DNA of 64,000 nt, from contig CM070873.1 of NCBI GenBank assembly GCA_036365515.1, positions 80,080,029-80,144,028 of the forward strand, given 5' to 3'. The notes beneath the pieces are model-generated. The model saw only the letters and a list, made by a program, of their open reading frames with translations. It was not told the DNA's origin and ran no database searches. Below are positions 45,792 to 59,600 of this stretch, in pieces. This stretch comes from Torymus aiolomorphi. Lineage: Eukaryota; Arthropoda; Insecta; Hymenoptera; Torymidae. The number at the start of each line of letters is the position of its first letter. Positions within the stretch are counted from its first letter, which is position 1. A program made the position numbers and the translations under genes.

Positions 45792-46264
45792 AGTACATGC
45801 TTCAAAGCCCGGCATCCAATATCCAAAGGGGTATTCAAAATAGAAATATTTGACTTCAAAGTTCCAGCGTTAACATGGGATCCCTATCTAAGCTCGTTTG
45901 AAAAATACATTTTGATTTACTGTAAAAAAAGTTTTCTTTGTGTTTGCATAAAACTAGAGATCAAGAGGAATAATATAGTATAATTTTCTTACCATGTTAT
46001 TTATGCGTGTGTCTATAGTCACACCGTGTAAGTGGTATTTATTTCAAATATCGTATTGACACCTTTTTTCTTATACACCGTCATTTTTTACTATTTTTAG
46101 AGTAGTGCATATATATATTGACTCATGAAGGGTTTCCACCATAAATAATACTTTTAGATTACAATTTTTGTGATATTGATGAAGTTGAGCTGGAGAACGT
46201 CTTTAAAAGAAAGGATCAAATATAAAAGGTTGAAAAGTTTATTAGTAAAATTATTAAGAAAATT
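45792..46264. other. Intergenic, no gene seen
   Basis: AT-rich DNA without a bounded repeat or coding signature. Confidence 0.45.
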
Positions 46265-46620
46265 ATGTGTTTCGCCCTGAATCAACTGCTGCACCCATGT
46301 GAGAATACAGTTGATTCGGAAACGAGATATTTACTTTTCGTATTTAATAAATTAAGGAAAATTCTTGATTTAAAACACCTACTAACACTATATTACGCGT
46401 TTTTTAATATGTTGACAAATAGTTTGGCAAATTATGGTATTATAACAATAATACCATATGTTAATAATAATAATGGTGGTGCTTATGATAACGTACTTAA
46501 AGAACTTAACTCAATGGAAAATAAACTTATAAAAATAATTATAAAGTCAAAAAACGGTGTCTGCACTTTCTTACTAATCAAGGAATCGAATCTTTACCGA
46601 CATAATTTGAGAATGAGTGT
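46265..46620 (+). pseudogene. Non-LTR retrotransposon RT C-terminal scrap
   Basis: LRKILDLKHLLTLYYAFFNM, then LANYGIITIIPY and LNSMENKLIKIIIKSKN, match the region just after the RT palm in Jockey/CR1-type elements (LDL..L..IYYAL..S.L.YGI...L..LQNK.IKII). No catalytic motif is present. After 46620 the frame runs into unrelated GC-rich sequence. Confidence 0.6.
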
Positions 46621-46794
46621 GGCGGTTCCTGCCTCATCACGGGCTCTTCCCGACGAACGGCGCCACCTCCCTGACGCAACGAGCACGAAGAGCGCGCCGC
46701 GGCAGTGCAAGCAAACTCTCGTCCCGCGCGAGATCTCTCTCAATAGGCCCGCGTGAACCTTGATCGAGCACGGACGTACGCTTTACCGTCCGCC

Positions 46795-46920
46795 GGGGCC
46801 TTTCTACATATGTGTGTTCCCGACAAAGACAGATAGATCTGTTCCGTTTATGTAAGACAGAGACAGACATAGAGAGAAGTTGTCTAGAACAGACAGAACA
46901 CACATATGTAGAAAGGGCCC
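46795..46920. mobile_element. Short GGGCC MITE, copy 3
   Basis: Same family as 29089-29232, in reverse orientation and slightly shorter, with one ACACAGA repeat unit missing. Confidence 0.8.
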
Positions 46921-47337
46921 AGCTGTAGCGTTCTGTATCTCTCGTGCATTATGTGGTGGTCTCGCGATTATCATTAAGTGCAGCGATAGATTTTTGATGA
47001 ACATTTGTTTATTTTATGATCTTTAATCTCACAAACTATGTAAACTCTTTTTGTAATTAGAATATAAGTGCTTTTATAATAAAGTAATTTTTGGTGTAAT
47101 TGTGTGAGTGAGTATCGACTTTATTTCAATATTCCCGCGTGTTCAGGAGCACAACCACATGAGTACATCTTATGGAAATACTAATAAAATCATTCAAACA
47201 AAATTTCTGAGTATCTTGAGTTTGTAATCGTATTCACAATTTAAAAAAAAAATTTCTGAGTATATTACTTGCATGTTATATGGAGGGCTTGACAAACTTG
47301 TTTTTCCAAATAAACGTTCAAAAGTTATTCGGGTTAA

Positions 47338-47790
47338 GGGGATGTAGGAGCGAACTTTACCGATGGTGACCTCCACCTCGAGCCGTATTTCCCATTGTTC
47401 GCGCGAAATTTACTTCGTAATACAGAAAATTAAGTTGCTAACGATTTTTTATCGTGCAAAGAACGCGGGATCACAGCATTTTCAATAATCAAAATGTTCA
47501 ATAATTTATATAATGCAATATTCTTAAAATTGACGCGTGGAATTACGTAAAAGTGACGGTCATCTTACAATTTTCTATGTGAAACGTCATCCTCGCGTCG
47601 TATTTCCCATTGTTTGGTTTAACTAAAAATTATTAAATGCTGTATAACATTTATAAACATTCCTTATTATAACAAGAACACGCGATCACCGTATTTTTGT
47701 GCTTTACGATTGTACACTTTTTTTTATTTATGATATAAAGTTTTTGAGGTTAGGAAATTTTTAACCAATCAGCATGGCTCTGACATCACC
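47338..47790. mobile_element. TTAA-flanked MITE, GGGGATGTAGG terminus, copy 2
   Basis: TTAA at 47334-47337 and 47791-47794. Same family as 43576-44033. Confidence 0.87.
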
Positions 47791-47794
47791 TTAA

Positions 47795-48499
47795 TTTTGA
47801 ACTTCTCATTGACTAAAGTAAATTTACAGAATCATGTATTACAAGAAACAAAAGTTTTAGAACATAAAAAATTAATAAATCAATTGCTTTCAACAATCAT
47901 ATAATTGTCGCTCTGAAATTATTCAATGAACTACCTAATGAGTTAGTAGTACTAAACTGTAGTAAAAAAAAACAGTAAAATCTAAAATTGTAAACTGTGC
48001 AGAGAAATATAAAATAAATCATCAACAAAATGATAAATTCTAGTAGTGCCCTCTAAATATTTTCTTCTTTTTATTTGTTGTTAAATTTATCATTGATATT
48101 TTATTTAATTATTATATCAAATAATAAAAAAGAATAAAAAAAAACAAATAAAGGTACATTAGTTTTGTAAAATTTATAGTTAAGCAGTTTTTTAAGTAAG
48201 TCTTGACCCAAAGCACAGGTATATCAATTACATCAATTATCTTTCAGAGTGCAAGATTTGTCAATTATATTAATGTATATTGTGATGTAATCTGCATGTA
48301 TTATTTGCACTCTAGTTAAATAAATAACTATAAAATATTATAACAATTTATGTACAATTTCATGAACGTATATATTCATATAACCATTTCATGAAATTTA
48401 ATGTGTACAAGTAATGTTTCTTTTAGTAAAATGTATAAATATATTAGAATTAACAAACGAGTATTTAAAAAGTTAAACTTTTGAATATATTTTTGACTC
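47795..48499. other. AT-rich intergenic DNA
   Basis: No gene, array or bounded inverted repeat supported. Confidence 0.45.
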
Positions 48500-49275
48500 T
48501 TCGTGCGTACAGCTCGATTTCTCACACGCTTGAATAAAAAAGCATGCGCTAAATCAAGCTTTGCACAAGAAAGTGATTTTGCGAACCCGAGTGAGTGTGC
48601 AAAATAGCATATTCCCGCACTAGTGTGCAAAAATGCAAGCAGTGCGGGAATGTATTTTGCACACTGGTACGGGAATTCGCTATACTTTGCGCAGTCATTC
48701 CGGTTCGCAAAATCGAACTCTGCGCATCTCGTTAGGAAAAACAGTATACGCAACGCGCAATAGGTCACCCGCATTCGTCGTTTTTGTCGCCCTCGCTGCG
48801 CTCCGGCGTCTCCTGCGCAAATGGCCTATTTTGCGCACTAGTTTCGTAATGTACTATTTTGAAACACATGCACAATTTTCGTCGTTTTTCGACCTATAAA
48901 GAGGTCCTAAAGTGAGTTTTTTTTGACCGATTGGATAAAAAGATCCATTTGCGCCCGCCTTGTGCGCCCAGCGAGCGCAAAAAAATCCATTCGCGCCTGC
49001 TACTCTAAAATTCCGTAAAATCGAAAAAAATCAATTTAGCCTTGCTTGTTAGATTCAAAAACGCCGAAAATCAATACATGAGTCACAAAAAATGTGGTGT
49101 GCACCTAGGGCTTAGTAGGCCTTTTGACCTCGTCTGTTTGCAGTACTCGTCTTCGGTTCGCAAAACGCACTCGCCTTCGGCTTGTGCTAGCTCACCTACG
49201 ACTCGAATTGTAAACTCCACACTCGGTCTAAAAAGGCCCACTTTACGCCTCAGGTACACAATATACTATGTTCGC
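48500..49275. repeat. GCGC-rich mosaic with small hairpins
   Basis: Contains many TTTGCGCA / TGCGCAAA words, the hairpin ATTCCCGCACTAGTG...CAGTGCGGGAAT (48610-48652) and CCCTCGCTGCGCTCCGGCG. The text GCGCACTAGTTTCG recurs from 4660. No protein is supported despite open frames. Confidence 0.4.
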
Positions 49276-51079
49276 TAATTAGCGAACATAATATATCTAA
49301 TTAGACAATACAACATATGTATATTTACATGAATAAGATTTCTTTTTCATATTAAAAAATATAAAACTTAGATTTTGACTTGTTTATTATACATATGTTA
49401 ATTCAATTTTATCTTATTCTTTTAATTTTTCAGTTATCCTGATATTTATATTTCTTTATTTTTCAAAAACACTTTACAAAGAGCATGAAGTGATTTTATA
49501 TGTAATTTGCTTATAATATGAATATTATATGTAATTTATTTATAATATGAATATTCACTAGAAAATTCATGCAAATTTTTCATTCTTATAAAAACGAAAC
49601 TTGCTCCTATATTAATATTTGGTTCTTTTATTTCTGTCTTTTTGGTTCGCAAGGACTACCTTGTTAATATTGGCAATATTGAATGAAAATATCATAAGTC
49701 GCGGTAGTCTGGAACTAATTTTTTTTATTTGTCACACTATGTATAAGAATGTTGTAAGGACAGTTTATATGAGAAATGATAAAGGAGAGGTTATGGGAAA
49801 AATTACAATAAACATTCCCATTTATACTTAGTTTATTTATTAATTGTTGCGACGGAAGTCATCAAACTTGAAAATTTAATAAAAATATTCACAATGAGCA
49901 TTCTTTCTTTCATTTGCTCTATCGCGCGTTCTTTCGCACAATGTTCGCTTTACCGTAATCGCGCGTATTCGTCTAATGTAAATACGGATCAGCGAGCTTG
50001 GCATTAATACAATACACTCGACAATTTCTTTGAATTTTTTCTTTTCTCAAACGTCGCACCTTTATGCAGTTCAGACACGTACGTCATTGCGAACTATTCT
50101 GGCGCACGCTTTCACATCGCCAATGATTCCGCTTGTCGATTTTTCCACATTTTTCTTTCACTATGAATGCATGTATGTATATCATCATGTACAGAACTAG
50201 GCACTTACTCAAAACAGTTACAGGAGAACTACATATTGTCGAGATTTCCAAAGAAAAATCCTCAATTTTTTAGTCTTTTTTTTGTTTTTTTTTTTTTCTA
50301 ATAGAAAATTTTCATCGAATAAGATGTATATAATGAAATGATTTTCATAAATACTTAAATAAAAAACTATACTAAGTTAGTTTGTTCATTGTTCAATGAA
50401 CTAACATACTAAACATACATACAGTAAATAAATGTACCCGTTGTTCAATTTCTTGTAAATAATTAAACGACAAAGAGATAATATTACTCCGTAATATACA
50501 TAATGAGCTGAAGATAATAGAGATAAAGAGAAAACAAAAACTATCAAACTCCTGTGTGAACCAGTTCAAGTAGGATACCCAGCCCCGCTGTTATTTTTTT
50601 TTTTTCATTTTTCATTCTTTTTATGTATGTACGTGTGCCCGTGGCTGTGTATGCTTGTGTGTGGCGCTCGTATGCATATGTACATTTAATTAATAATAAT
50701 TATTATTAATAACAACAATATTTAATTGATACGAATAGAAAATCATGATTCACGGCGAATGACTCGTTTTCGATTAAAAATTAGGGGAATCGACACTTAT
50801 TTTCCAGAGTTAATCGTCATTAGTCATCACTTATCATTTGCTTCATATCCCTCTTTCCATCTCTTCGCTATTTGCATCTTCCGTTGTCGTTGTTTTCTCT
50901 ATCTTCATGTCACCGTAGGGACCACGAAGACTTGGCTCCCTAATCGATTGACGAATCCTAGCTGTTTGCTGATGTCCATTATTCTCATCATAAACGTACT
51001 GGCTAGTCCTCCTGTTTCTTTGAGCTTTTCGCTTTCGCGAATTACGAGGATCTCCCGGATTCTGAAGATCCTATCGCGT
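49276..51079 (-). other. 3' flank and probable 3' UTR of the MTA1-like gene
   Basis: AT-rich non-coding DNA downstream of the stop at 51080. Several TTTATT words (AATAAA on the minus strand) occur, for example near 49834. I cannot say which one is used. No other gene is seen. Confidence 0.45.
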
Positions 51080-53604
51080 TCAGTCAAGTATAACGACCAT
51101 GTCGTCCGGTCGAGCCTGTCCTCTTGGAGGTATGTTCAACCTACGCCAGGGTTTGCGAGCGGCTCTTCGCAACTCCACTGAAGATAAACTTCTCCTAAGT
51201 CTCCTGCAAGAACAACGAAACAAAATTATTTATTGCTGATAATTATAAGCGATAAAAGAAAAACATAAGAAAAAAAAATATAAATTAATTGACAGATCTA
51301 CATGGAAAATATAGAAACTGCAGTCTTACTTTGTTTGCTCGGTGGCACGGAAGTAAACGTCATCAGGTGCGTCCATCCAGGACATGACTTGTTTCCGGGC
51401 ATTGCTGCGGGACATCTGGGCCTGAGGTGGGATTGGGTGCGGCAGGCCTGCCCGTCCGTTGAGAGGCGCCACGAGGGGCGGCATTACGCCCGCTGCGCCC
51501 GCGGCGCCAGCGTTTCCGACGACCACCACCGGGTGATCGAGGGGAGTACCGCGCGCGTTCGCGTGCAATGGCACCGCGTGTTGACTTCGTTTCGCCGGTG
51601 GAGGTCCGCCCGTCACCGCATTCATCGCAATAGCAGCTACAACAGAAATTAGAGCTATATTAGACGGACGTCTATTTAAGACAGAGAATATTTCTACTCT
51701 ACTCGCATTACTCATCAAATTTACTTTTATGCAACCGTCAGCGTTTATTCATTGTAAACTAAGAAGGAGAATATACCCCCCCGAGAAACGGATTCTAACG
51801 GAGCTTAGAAAAGTCGATTTTTGCTAACTAAAAATTTGGTTTCTTTTTAAACGATTTAATGCGTCCTATTTTTCAACATTTTCTTACGCTATCTTTGATT
51901 GCTTGTATTTTCCTGAAAAATCCAATATATAATTTTATCATTCGAGATAATCTATTTTTCCCTCGAACAGTATCGAATCTCGAAGTCGATCACGAATCTC
52001 GAAAGGAGTAAAAAAATGGCGAAGGGTGGCGCGTGTAGGGGCCTTTCTACATATGTGTGTTCTGTGTGTTCTGTGTGTTCCCGACAAAGACAGATAGATC
52101 TGTTCCGTTTATGTAAGACAGAGACAGACATAGAGAGAAGTTGTCTAGAACGGACAGAACACACATATGTAGAAAGGGCCTAGCGCGCTAATTAACGCTA
52201 GTCCCTTATATAAATTGAGCATTCGAGATAATCTATTTTGCCCTCGAACGATCTCGAAATCTCGAATAATCGAATCCGTCTCGAATCTCGAAAGGAGAGA
52301 AACAAAAGACGAAACAGTGGCGCGCGTAGCGCGCTGATTAACGCTAGTCCCTTATATAAATTGAGCATTCGAGATAATCTATTTTGCCCTCGAACGATCT
52401 CGAAATCTCGAATAATCGAATCCGTCTCGAATCTCGAAAGGAGAGAAACAAAAGACGAAACAGTGGCGCGCGTAGCGCGCTGATTAACGCTAGTCTTTTA
52501 TATAATTTGAGAATTCGAGATAATCTATTTTATCCTCGAACGATCTCGAAATATCGAATAATTTCCCTTATATAAATTGAGCATTCGAGATAATCTATTT
52601 TGCCCTCGAACGATCTCGAAATCTCGAATAATCGAATCCGTCTCGAATCTCGAAAGGAAAGAAACAAAAGACGAAACAGTGGCGCGCGTAGCGCGCTGAT
52701 TAATATAATTTGAGAATTCGAGATAATCTATTTTATCCTCGAACGATCTCGAAATCTCGAATAATTTTTTTATATAATTTGAGAATTCGAGATAATCTAT
52801 TTTATCCTCGAACGATCTCGAAATCTCGAATAATCGAATTAATCTCGAATCTCGAAAAGAGTGAAAGAATAAACGAACGGTGGCGCACCTAGCGCACAAA
52901 TTAACGCTAATATTTAAAAAAACTAGCGTTAATCAGCGCGCTACGCGCGCCACTGTTTCGTCTTTTGTTTCTCTCCTTTAGAGATTCAAGACGGATTCGA
53001 TTATTCGAGATTTCGAGATCGTTCGAGGGCAAAATAGATTATCTCGAATGCTCAATTTATATAAGGGAAAACTTACATTTTAGATTTACCTTTCTACTTT
53101 TATAATCTTTTATGTTCGTTTTCGTATCATAAACACTTGCGAGGTAACAGTCAATAGAAGAGACATCATTTTTTAACTAAATAAAGCATATTCGAGATTA
53201 GATTGCCCGTATCTCAAGAAAAAGGGCCCGTTTGACGGAATTGTGAGTACTAGGCTTTATTTTTAGTTAGCAGAAGTTGATTTTCAAAGCCCCGTTAAAA
53301 CCCGTTTCCTGGAGGATATGCACGGTCATTGTAAGTGAAGAAACTCTTAGTGATAATTCATTTTTGTATCAAAGATTGCAAAATTTTTAGTTATCGCATA
53401 ATTCATATTACGTACGATCTAAGTGTAAAGTGCTCATTGGTTTTTCTAATTAATGCGAATGTGTATAATAGTCGATTTTTTTCGTTTCGTTTAATATTGC
53501 ATTTGCATCCCAGATGGGAACCCTGATCGTCATTGTTAGTATAATTCATGCACCAGTTCAAATATTATTAAGGACGATATAACATCCCTGGAGATATATA
53601 TATA

Positions 53605-53636
<32 letters not shown>

Positions 53637-56600
53637 AAATTTTATTTTCAAACACATGTAGAAAGATAAAATAAGGTAAAACATTTCATAAATATAAAAA
53701 ATAAAAGTAAGCACTAGAGGAAAAAGTTTCTAAAATGAATGTTACCATCTGCCCCATTAATTTCATCATACGGAGGCCTTGTGCGTTTTAATAAATTCTG
53801 TTGTGTTTGTAGCGCAGGTTGCACTGGAGGAGTGACCGGAAGTCTATCAATTTCTGGCTTATTGGGAATTCTCTCGTACAGTAGACTACCATCTGCAAAA
53901 TACAATAAATAAACGTTAAAACCGAACGGTTTTTTTTGCAAATAAAAGAACGATAATCAAACTTCAGACAAGAGAACTTACCGGGTGCCTTAGGCGGTCG
54001 TGGGAAGGAGACGCGGTCGGGCTGCTTGCGCTGGCTGGGCGAGGTGAGATGGAGCCAGTCCCAGTCGCCGGGCTGATTTGGAATGGGATTGTTGCCGAGG
54101 CGGGTAGCGATGTCGGTGACATGCTGTCGAATCCTTGGCCTGACGGCGCGCGCGAGTACGCGCAGCTCGGCTGGCGTCTTGCTGGCGAGCATGGGCGAGG
54201 TACAGACGTGGCGCAGCGGCGCCGCGTTCACCGGCTGATGGGGTGAGCGCGCTGCATGTCGGGCGCGGAACTGCGCGGCGCAGAGACGCCGAGCGGCGCG
54301 CGCCAGGGCTGAGGTGCGCAAGTAGAACGCCGAACGCGTCTTCATCACAGGACGTGGGGAGCCTCCGCCTCCTGCACCTGAAATTTGGCGAATACGTATA
54401 CGATTAGTTTTTGCTGCTGAGCATTGCATATGGGAATTAGGAGTAGTTCAGTGCTGATTGCTCTGTACAATAAAATAATGTCATTTTTCTAATTTGAAAT
54501 AATCGTTTAATTTTTCATCGATCCGAAACACGAGAGTATGGCTTGCATCTTGTATTTCGATGATCGTTTCTGAATTGTTGGAACTGTTGATTCCTTCGTT
54601 GGAGCCAGAAAATGGCTGGGTATAAGAGAAATGTCCATTATTTTACCTAAAGCAATATTAACGCCTATATTACCAGGAACACCTCCAGGCCCAGCGTTAC
54701 CGCGTAAATCGACGCCGTGGGCACTAGCATAGTGTCGACTGAGATGAGCCTTCAGCTTGAATTCCTTGCCGCAGGCCGGGATGCTGCAGCGGTGTGGTCT
54801 GTGTGGGCCGCTGACACCTTTGCCCTCCTCGTCGGAACCCGTTCCGCTGCGTTTGCGATCTGCGTCTACCTCATCCATTCTCGTGGGAATCTAAAGAAAA
54901 ACGAAGACACGAGATATATGTATTGAAAAATACACGAAGATGTACAGTTGAAAATTGAAAAATGAGAGATAGAGACGCGCACCTTCAAGCCTCCGTACTT
55001 CTTCCAGTAAGACCAGCAGGTCTGGCAGAGTCGACACTGCATGTGAGTCGGTCCCCAGGGATACCACTGCGTGCTCTGCATGGTCTGACAGCTCTCGCAG
55101 GGCTTGCCGTTCTGCTGAGCGCCGCCTACCATGAGAAGGGTGGCGGCGTCACCACCCAGGTTGCCGTTGCTGTTGCTACCGTTGAGTATGCTAACCGAGG
55201 CCGGCTTGCCGCCGTTGCTCGCCGCGTTGTTGTTCGCGTTCGGTATCGGGATGATGCTCGCCTGACCGGCGATTATACCGCCACCGCTCGTGGGGCCCGG
55301 GTTCTTGCTGTAATTCGGTATGTAGACCTGCTTCAGCTTGCTCTCGGCCTCCACGGCCTTGACGCGCTTCTGCTGCACGTAGCGGTCCGTCGTCTTCCAC
55401 ATGTAGTAGTACTCGATCACATTCTTCAGGGTCTTCCATGGCAGCTGTAAAAGATCAAGCGTACGGTTAATTTATTTACACATGTTGGACAGTCGAAAGT
55501 TTATAGATTTTGACAGTGGGTATAGGCGAGTAGTACTTACAAAGTCCTGGCGGATGTCGGAGAAGTCCTTGCCGTATTTGTCAAGCGCCTCCTCAAAGAG
55601 ATTCGCCTCGGAGGCGCTCCACTCCTCCATCTCGTCGCGGCAGAGGACGGGTCCGGAGCTCGGCACCAGCGACGACATGGCCTTAGCGACGTCGTAGCTA
55701 TGCCGGTGCAGCGTGTCCATCGCGTGGAAGAGGGTGATGTCACGCGACGCCGCGGCCGCGGACATGTGGAGCGAGGGCTGCTTCACCGACGACGAGCAGT
55801 CCAGGGCGCGGGCGAACGTGCCGACGGAGCGGCTTACAACCAGGAACTGATCGATCTGGCGGTCGGTGAGCGAGTGCCGGGGCGTCCAGATCAGGCTCTC
55901 GAGCTCGGACAGCCGGCGCGGATCGGTCTCGCGCTCCGCTGGCGTCAGCGGCACCGGGGCTATATTGTCCGCCTGGTATCTGCTGCCCACCCTTATCTCC
56001 CCTGCAAAAGGAACGTAAAGTTAGCGATGGCTTTATTGTTTACAGCGGGAAAGATGTAATGTCGACGAGCTGCTATACTTTCTAAAGTTGAATTAGTGAA
56101 AATTGCTCCACCATTTCAATTAGTAAAAAAACTTCTAATTTATTAGTGAATATTTACTATTTCATTTAGTAGTTTATTAAAACTACTATTTTGATTAGTA
56201 GTTTTTACTAATTTAATTAGTAGTTTTTAAAAAACCACTAATGAAATAGTGAATATTCACTAATAAATTAGTAGTTTTTTCTACTAATTGAAATGATGGA
56301 GCAATTTTCACTAATTCAACTTTAGAGAGTATACTGACTGTTGAAACATTTTGGTTCGCTACTTCTTTCCAGCGAAAGTGCCTCTGCCAGCCAAAATACC
56401 ATTGATTAACCCAAAAGAAAAGAAACGTACTCGAATCGATAAACAAATATACTATCGCGAAAACGAAATGTTGTTTTATGACGTACATTTGGTAACGAGT
56501 ACACTGGACAAGTCTGAAAGCCATAGGCGACAACAGTGCTGATATTGTAAACAAAGAGCTATAATAGCTCTCGAGACTTGAAAATTTTGTTAGTTTCCAG

Positions 56601-59600
56601 GGGGACTTTATTAAATTGACCAAATCCAGCAATACTACTACGCCCAGTAAAAACACACTTCCTCGATAGTTCCTAATACGTCGAAACCATTTCATATTTC
56701 GCAAAATTTCGACAGCACCGTGGGCGTAACGAGACTCTCAGACTGTAAACCTATATACTACATCCAGCGGCCCAGAAACTTCCCTTCAAAGGGTTGCACA
56801 CAAAAATTCGACGTAGAACCTTCAGTCCCTCGCTCTCAAAAAAGCAGCAGCACAGTTTAAAAGACAAAAAACACACACAGAGGCTCAAGCCTATAATACA
56901 AGAAGTACAACCTTTGTCGGCGAGCAGAGTGCGCTGGGCCGGATCGAAGACGAGACAGTAGAAGAAGGAGTCCTCCTTGTTGAGATAGCTGAGCAGCGAC
57001 TCTGTCTCGTTGAGCAGGGTGACACAGCACTTGCCGCGTATGTGGGTGGCTGGCATCGTCTCGACCTGCCGCGAGAGGAAGAGCTCGCGGTGCTTCATCT
57101 GGTGGCGCTGCTTCGACGTCAGCTCGCTGAGGCCGCCGATGCCTGGGCCCAGGTTAGGCCCTCCGAGAGGCGGTCCCGTGTTGCCGCCACCACCTCCGCC
57201 GCCACCTCCGCCACCGGCACCTGTGCCATCCTCTATCCCTGCGGGGGGGATAAAACAAAAGCATACGTACGTTAGAGGAGAGTGTTGTGGTTGTTGGGGA
57301 GTCGGTGATGCGAGGGAGTATAGGCTTGTATGGTTGCTGAAAGTGCAAGTGTTGAATCGCGCGCGCGCGCACGGCGGAAGACGATAATTATCGCGTCGTC
57401 GCCGTCGCCCTTTGTCGTCTGCGGATTCGTTTTGACTGCAAATTTTCATCTGGATTGCGAGATATTTTTACTATGTAATATTACTGATCGTAAAGGATTA
57501 CGTGAGATCTAGAAAAATGTTTTAGGTTTATAGTGATATAAAGTCTATCCCACGAAATACATTTCATTACTACTTTTGAAAGTACAAAAAGTAGAAACAA
57601 TGTTCACTTGCATTTTCATCTTACATAAGATAAAGTAATTTTCTGGTGTTTTTTATCGATCGGCTTTCGTTTCATAAGACTACAAATCATATAACGAAAC
57701 ATGCTAATATACACCTAAACAGATCCGTACTTTCAGGATCGTAATTACGTATCTTGTGACCAACCCGTACACTAAATGAAGAAAAAAAAACATCGCCTCT
57801 CAAAATTACGCATTCACATGCACATATATATTAGACACGTATAATAAAAAAAAAATCCGATATTTTTATCATCGGCCATAAAAAAAGAAAATCCTAACTT
57901 CGGCTACATACACGAATAAAATAACAAATGTCGAAAATATTGAAAAAAAAAAGACGTAAAAAAAAGGAGAGGGGATTTAAAACAAATGTAGGGGCATAAA
58001 AAATCGTAATCAATATGCGCCGCGCTGGAGGACGGGCGGTGCAGGGGAAATACTCTCTCTCTCTCCCTCTCTCCCGCGCTGCTCTCTATCCCACGCGCAC
58101 AGCAGCAACTTGGACGCCCGAATCGAGGAAGTTTCATCTAGAAAATTCCGCTCGGATTTGCGCGCACATATGCGAGCGAGAGCGAGAGAGAGTCGCACGA
58201 AGCGAAACTACGGCATGACCGGTGTCGATGTGTCGAGTGTGTGCGTTCGGGAGCAAAGTTTTTGTTATTTGTGATGAATGGAAATATATATGTAAGGGAC
58301 GGGCTGTTTTGAATGTTTGGGATTGATTTTTGGAAAAAAATTCATGCTTATACATATAGAAACGAGTAAAAATAAGGATTACATTTATGTTTATAAATAA
58401 ACATAGAAGGTTATGACATATTTTCAGAAAAAGGTGCTAAATATAGTAATAACTTTAAATTATTGATAATGTTTTTAATTATTAATTATACATTAACTAA
58501 CCTTTTCCTTTAGAAAAAGTTTATGATAATGTAAAATCGTTGAAAATTTTGCTTTGCAGCGTACACGATATTTTAATTACTTTAAATGTTCTAATCGCGA
58601 AGTTACTTAATATTTTAATAAAAATTATTAATAATGCACTCATTAGTACTGCTTTAATTACTGATTATTATTCTATACTTTTATTAAGTTTATAAATTTG
58701 CATGGCTAGTTCTCCGGTTACTGAATTTTCGCTGGGGCGTAGATTCACCGTCAGTATTGATCACGTCGGAATCGCAAAAAGGTACGAAACAAGAGGGAAA
58801 ACACATGGAAACTCGTGATAATAACAACGATTTTGCGTAAAATATTCTAATATATTTAAAAAAAGTTTATAATATTTATTTTATTAAAGGTAATTCATAT
58901 TAACAACGCTTGCAACATCCATGTCAATGAATTCATAATATTTTAAACAATCCTGAGCTTATTTCATACACCATTATTTGAAATTATACCAATTTCACTT
59001 GTTTCACTTTCTTCCCGCAATATTGAACAATTATTTGCATCCAAAATTAAAACATTAAACATTCAGAAAATACTCAGAATTATTTAATTGGAATTTTGCT
59101 CAACATGCAGTCTACGAAATAAATACTACAATATAACGATATAATAAATTGCAATACAACTGTAACATCTAGATTAAAAAAAAACTATATATTTGAAATT
59201 ACGTCTGTAAAAAGAATCCAAAACAATCGTCATGAAAATCCGTCTTTCTGTAAAACATCCGTTCGCGATTGACGGCGAAGCCTCAGATTACTAAAGTATC
59301 ATCACAGATCGGCGGGACCCTCGGGACTTAGGGTTGTACAGACGTACGGAAATCGAGAGAACAGAAGAGTAGCAGCTCAAGTCTTGCTCCTGGGAAGGAA
59401 ACGCGCTTGCGTTCGCGGTGCAAGAGGATTTCCCACCCGCGGGCGCATTCTGTTTTTCGTTCGTTACGAAAAGAAGAAAAAAAAATGAAAGGAAATAGGA
59501 AGAAAGACAGACTCCACTCTCAGGCTGTCTGGGCCGCGTCTGATTATTTCGCGCTTCCTTCCGAGGAACAAAACTCGAGCACAAGAGAGAAAGAGAAAGA

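Noticed and set aside
48376..49278. Overlapping ORFs in the GCGC-rich mosaic
   Set aside because: Open frames on both strands follow from composition and hairpins. No recognisable domain.
54962..55450. Plus-strand 162-residue ORF
   Set aside because: It is the antisense shadow of the conserved MTA1-like exon carrying SANT and the GATA finger.
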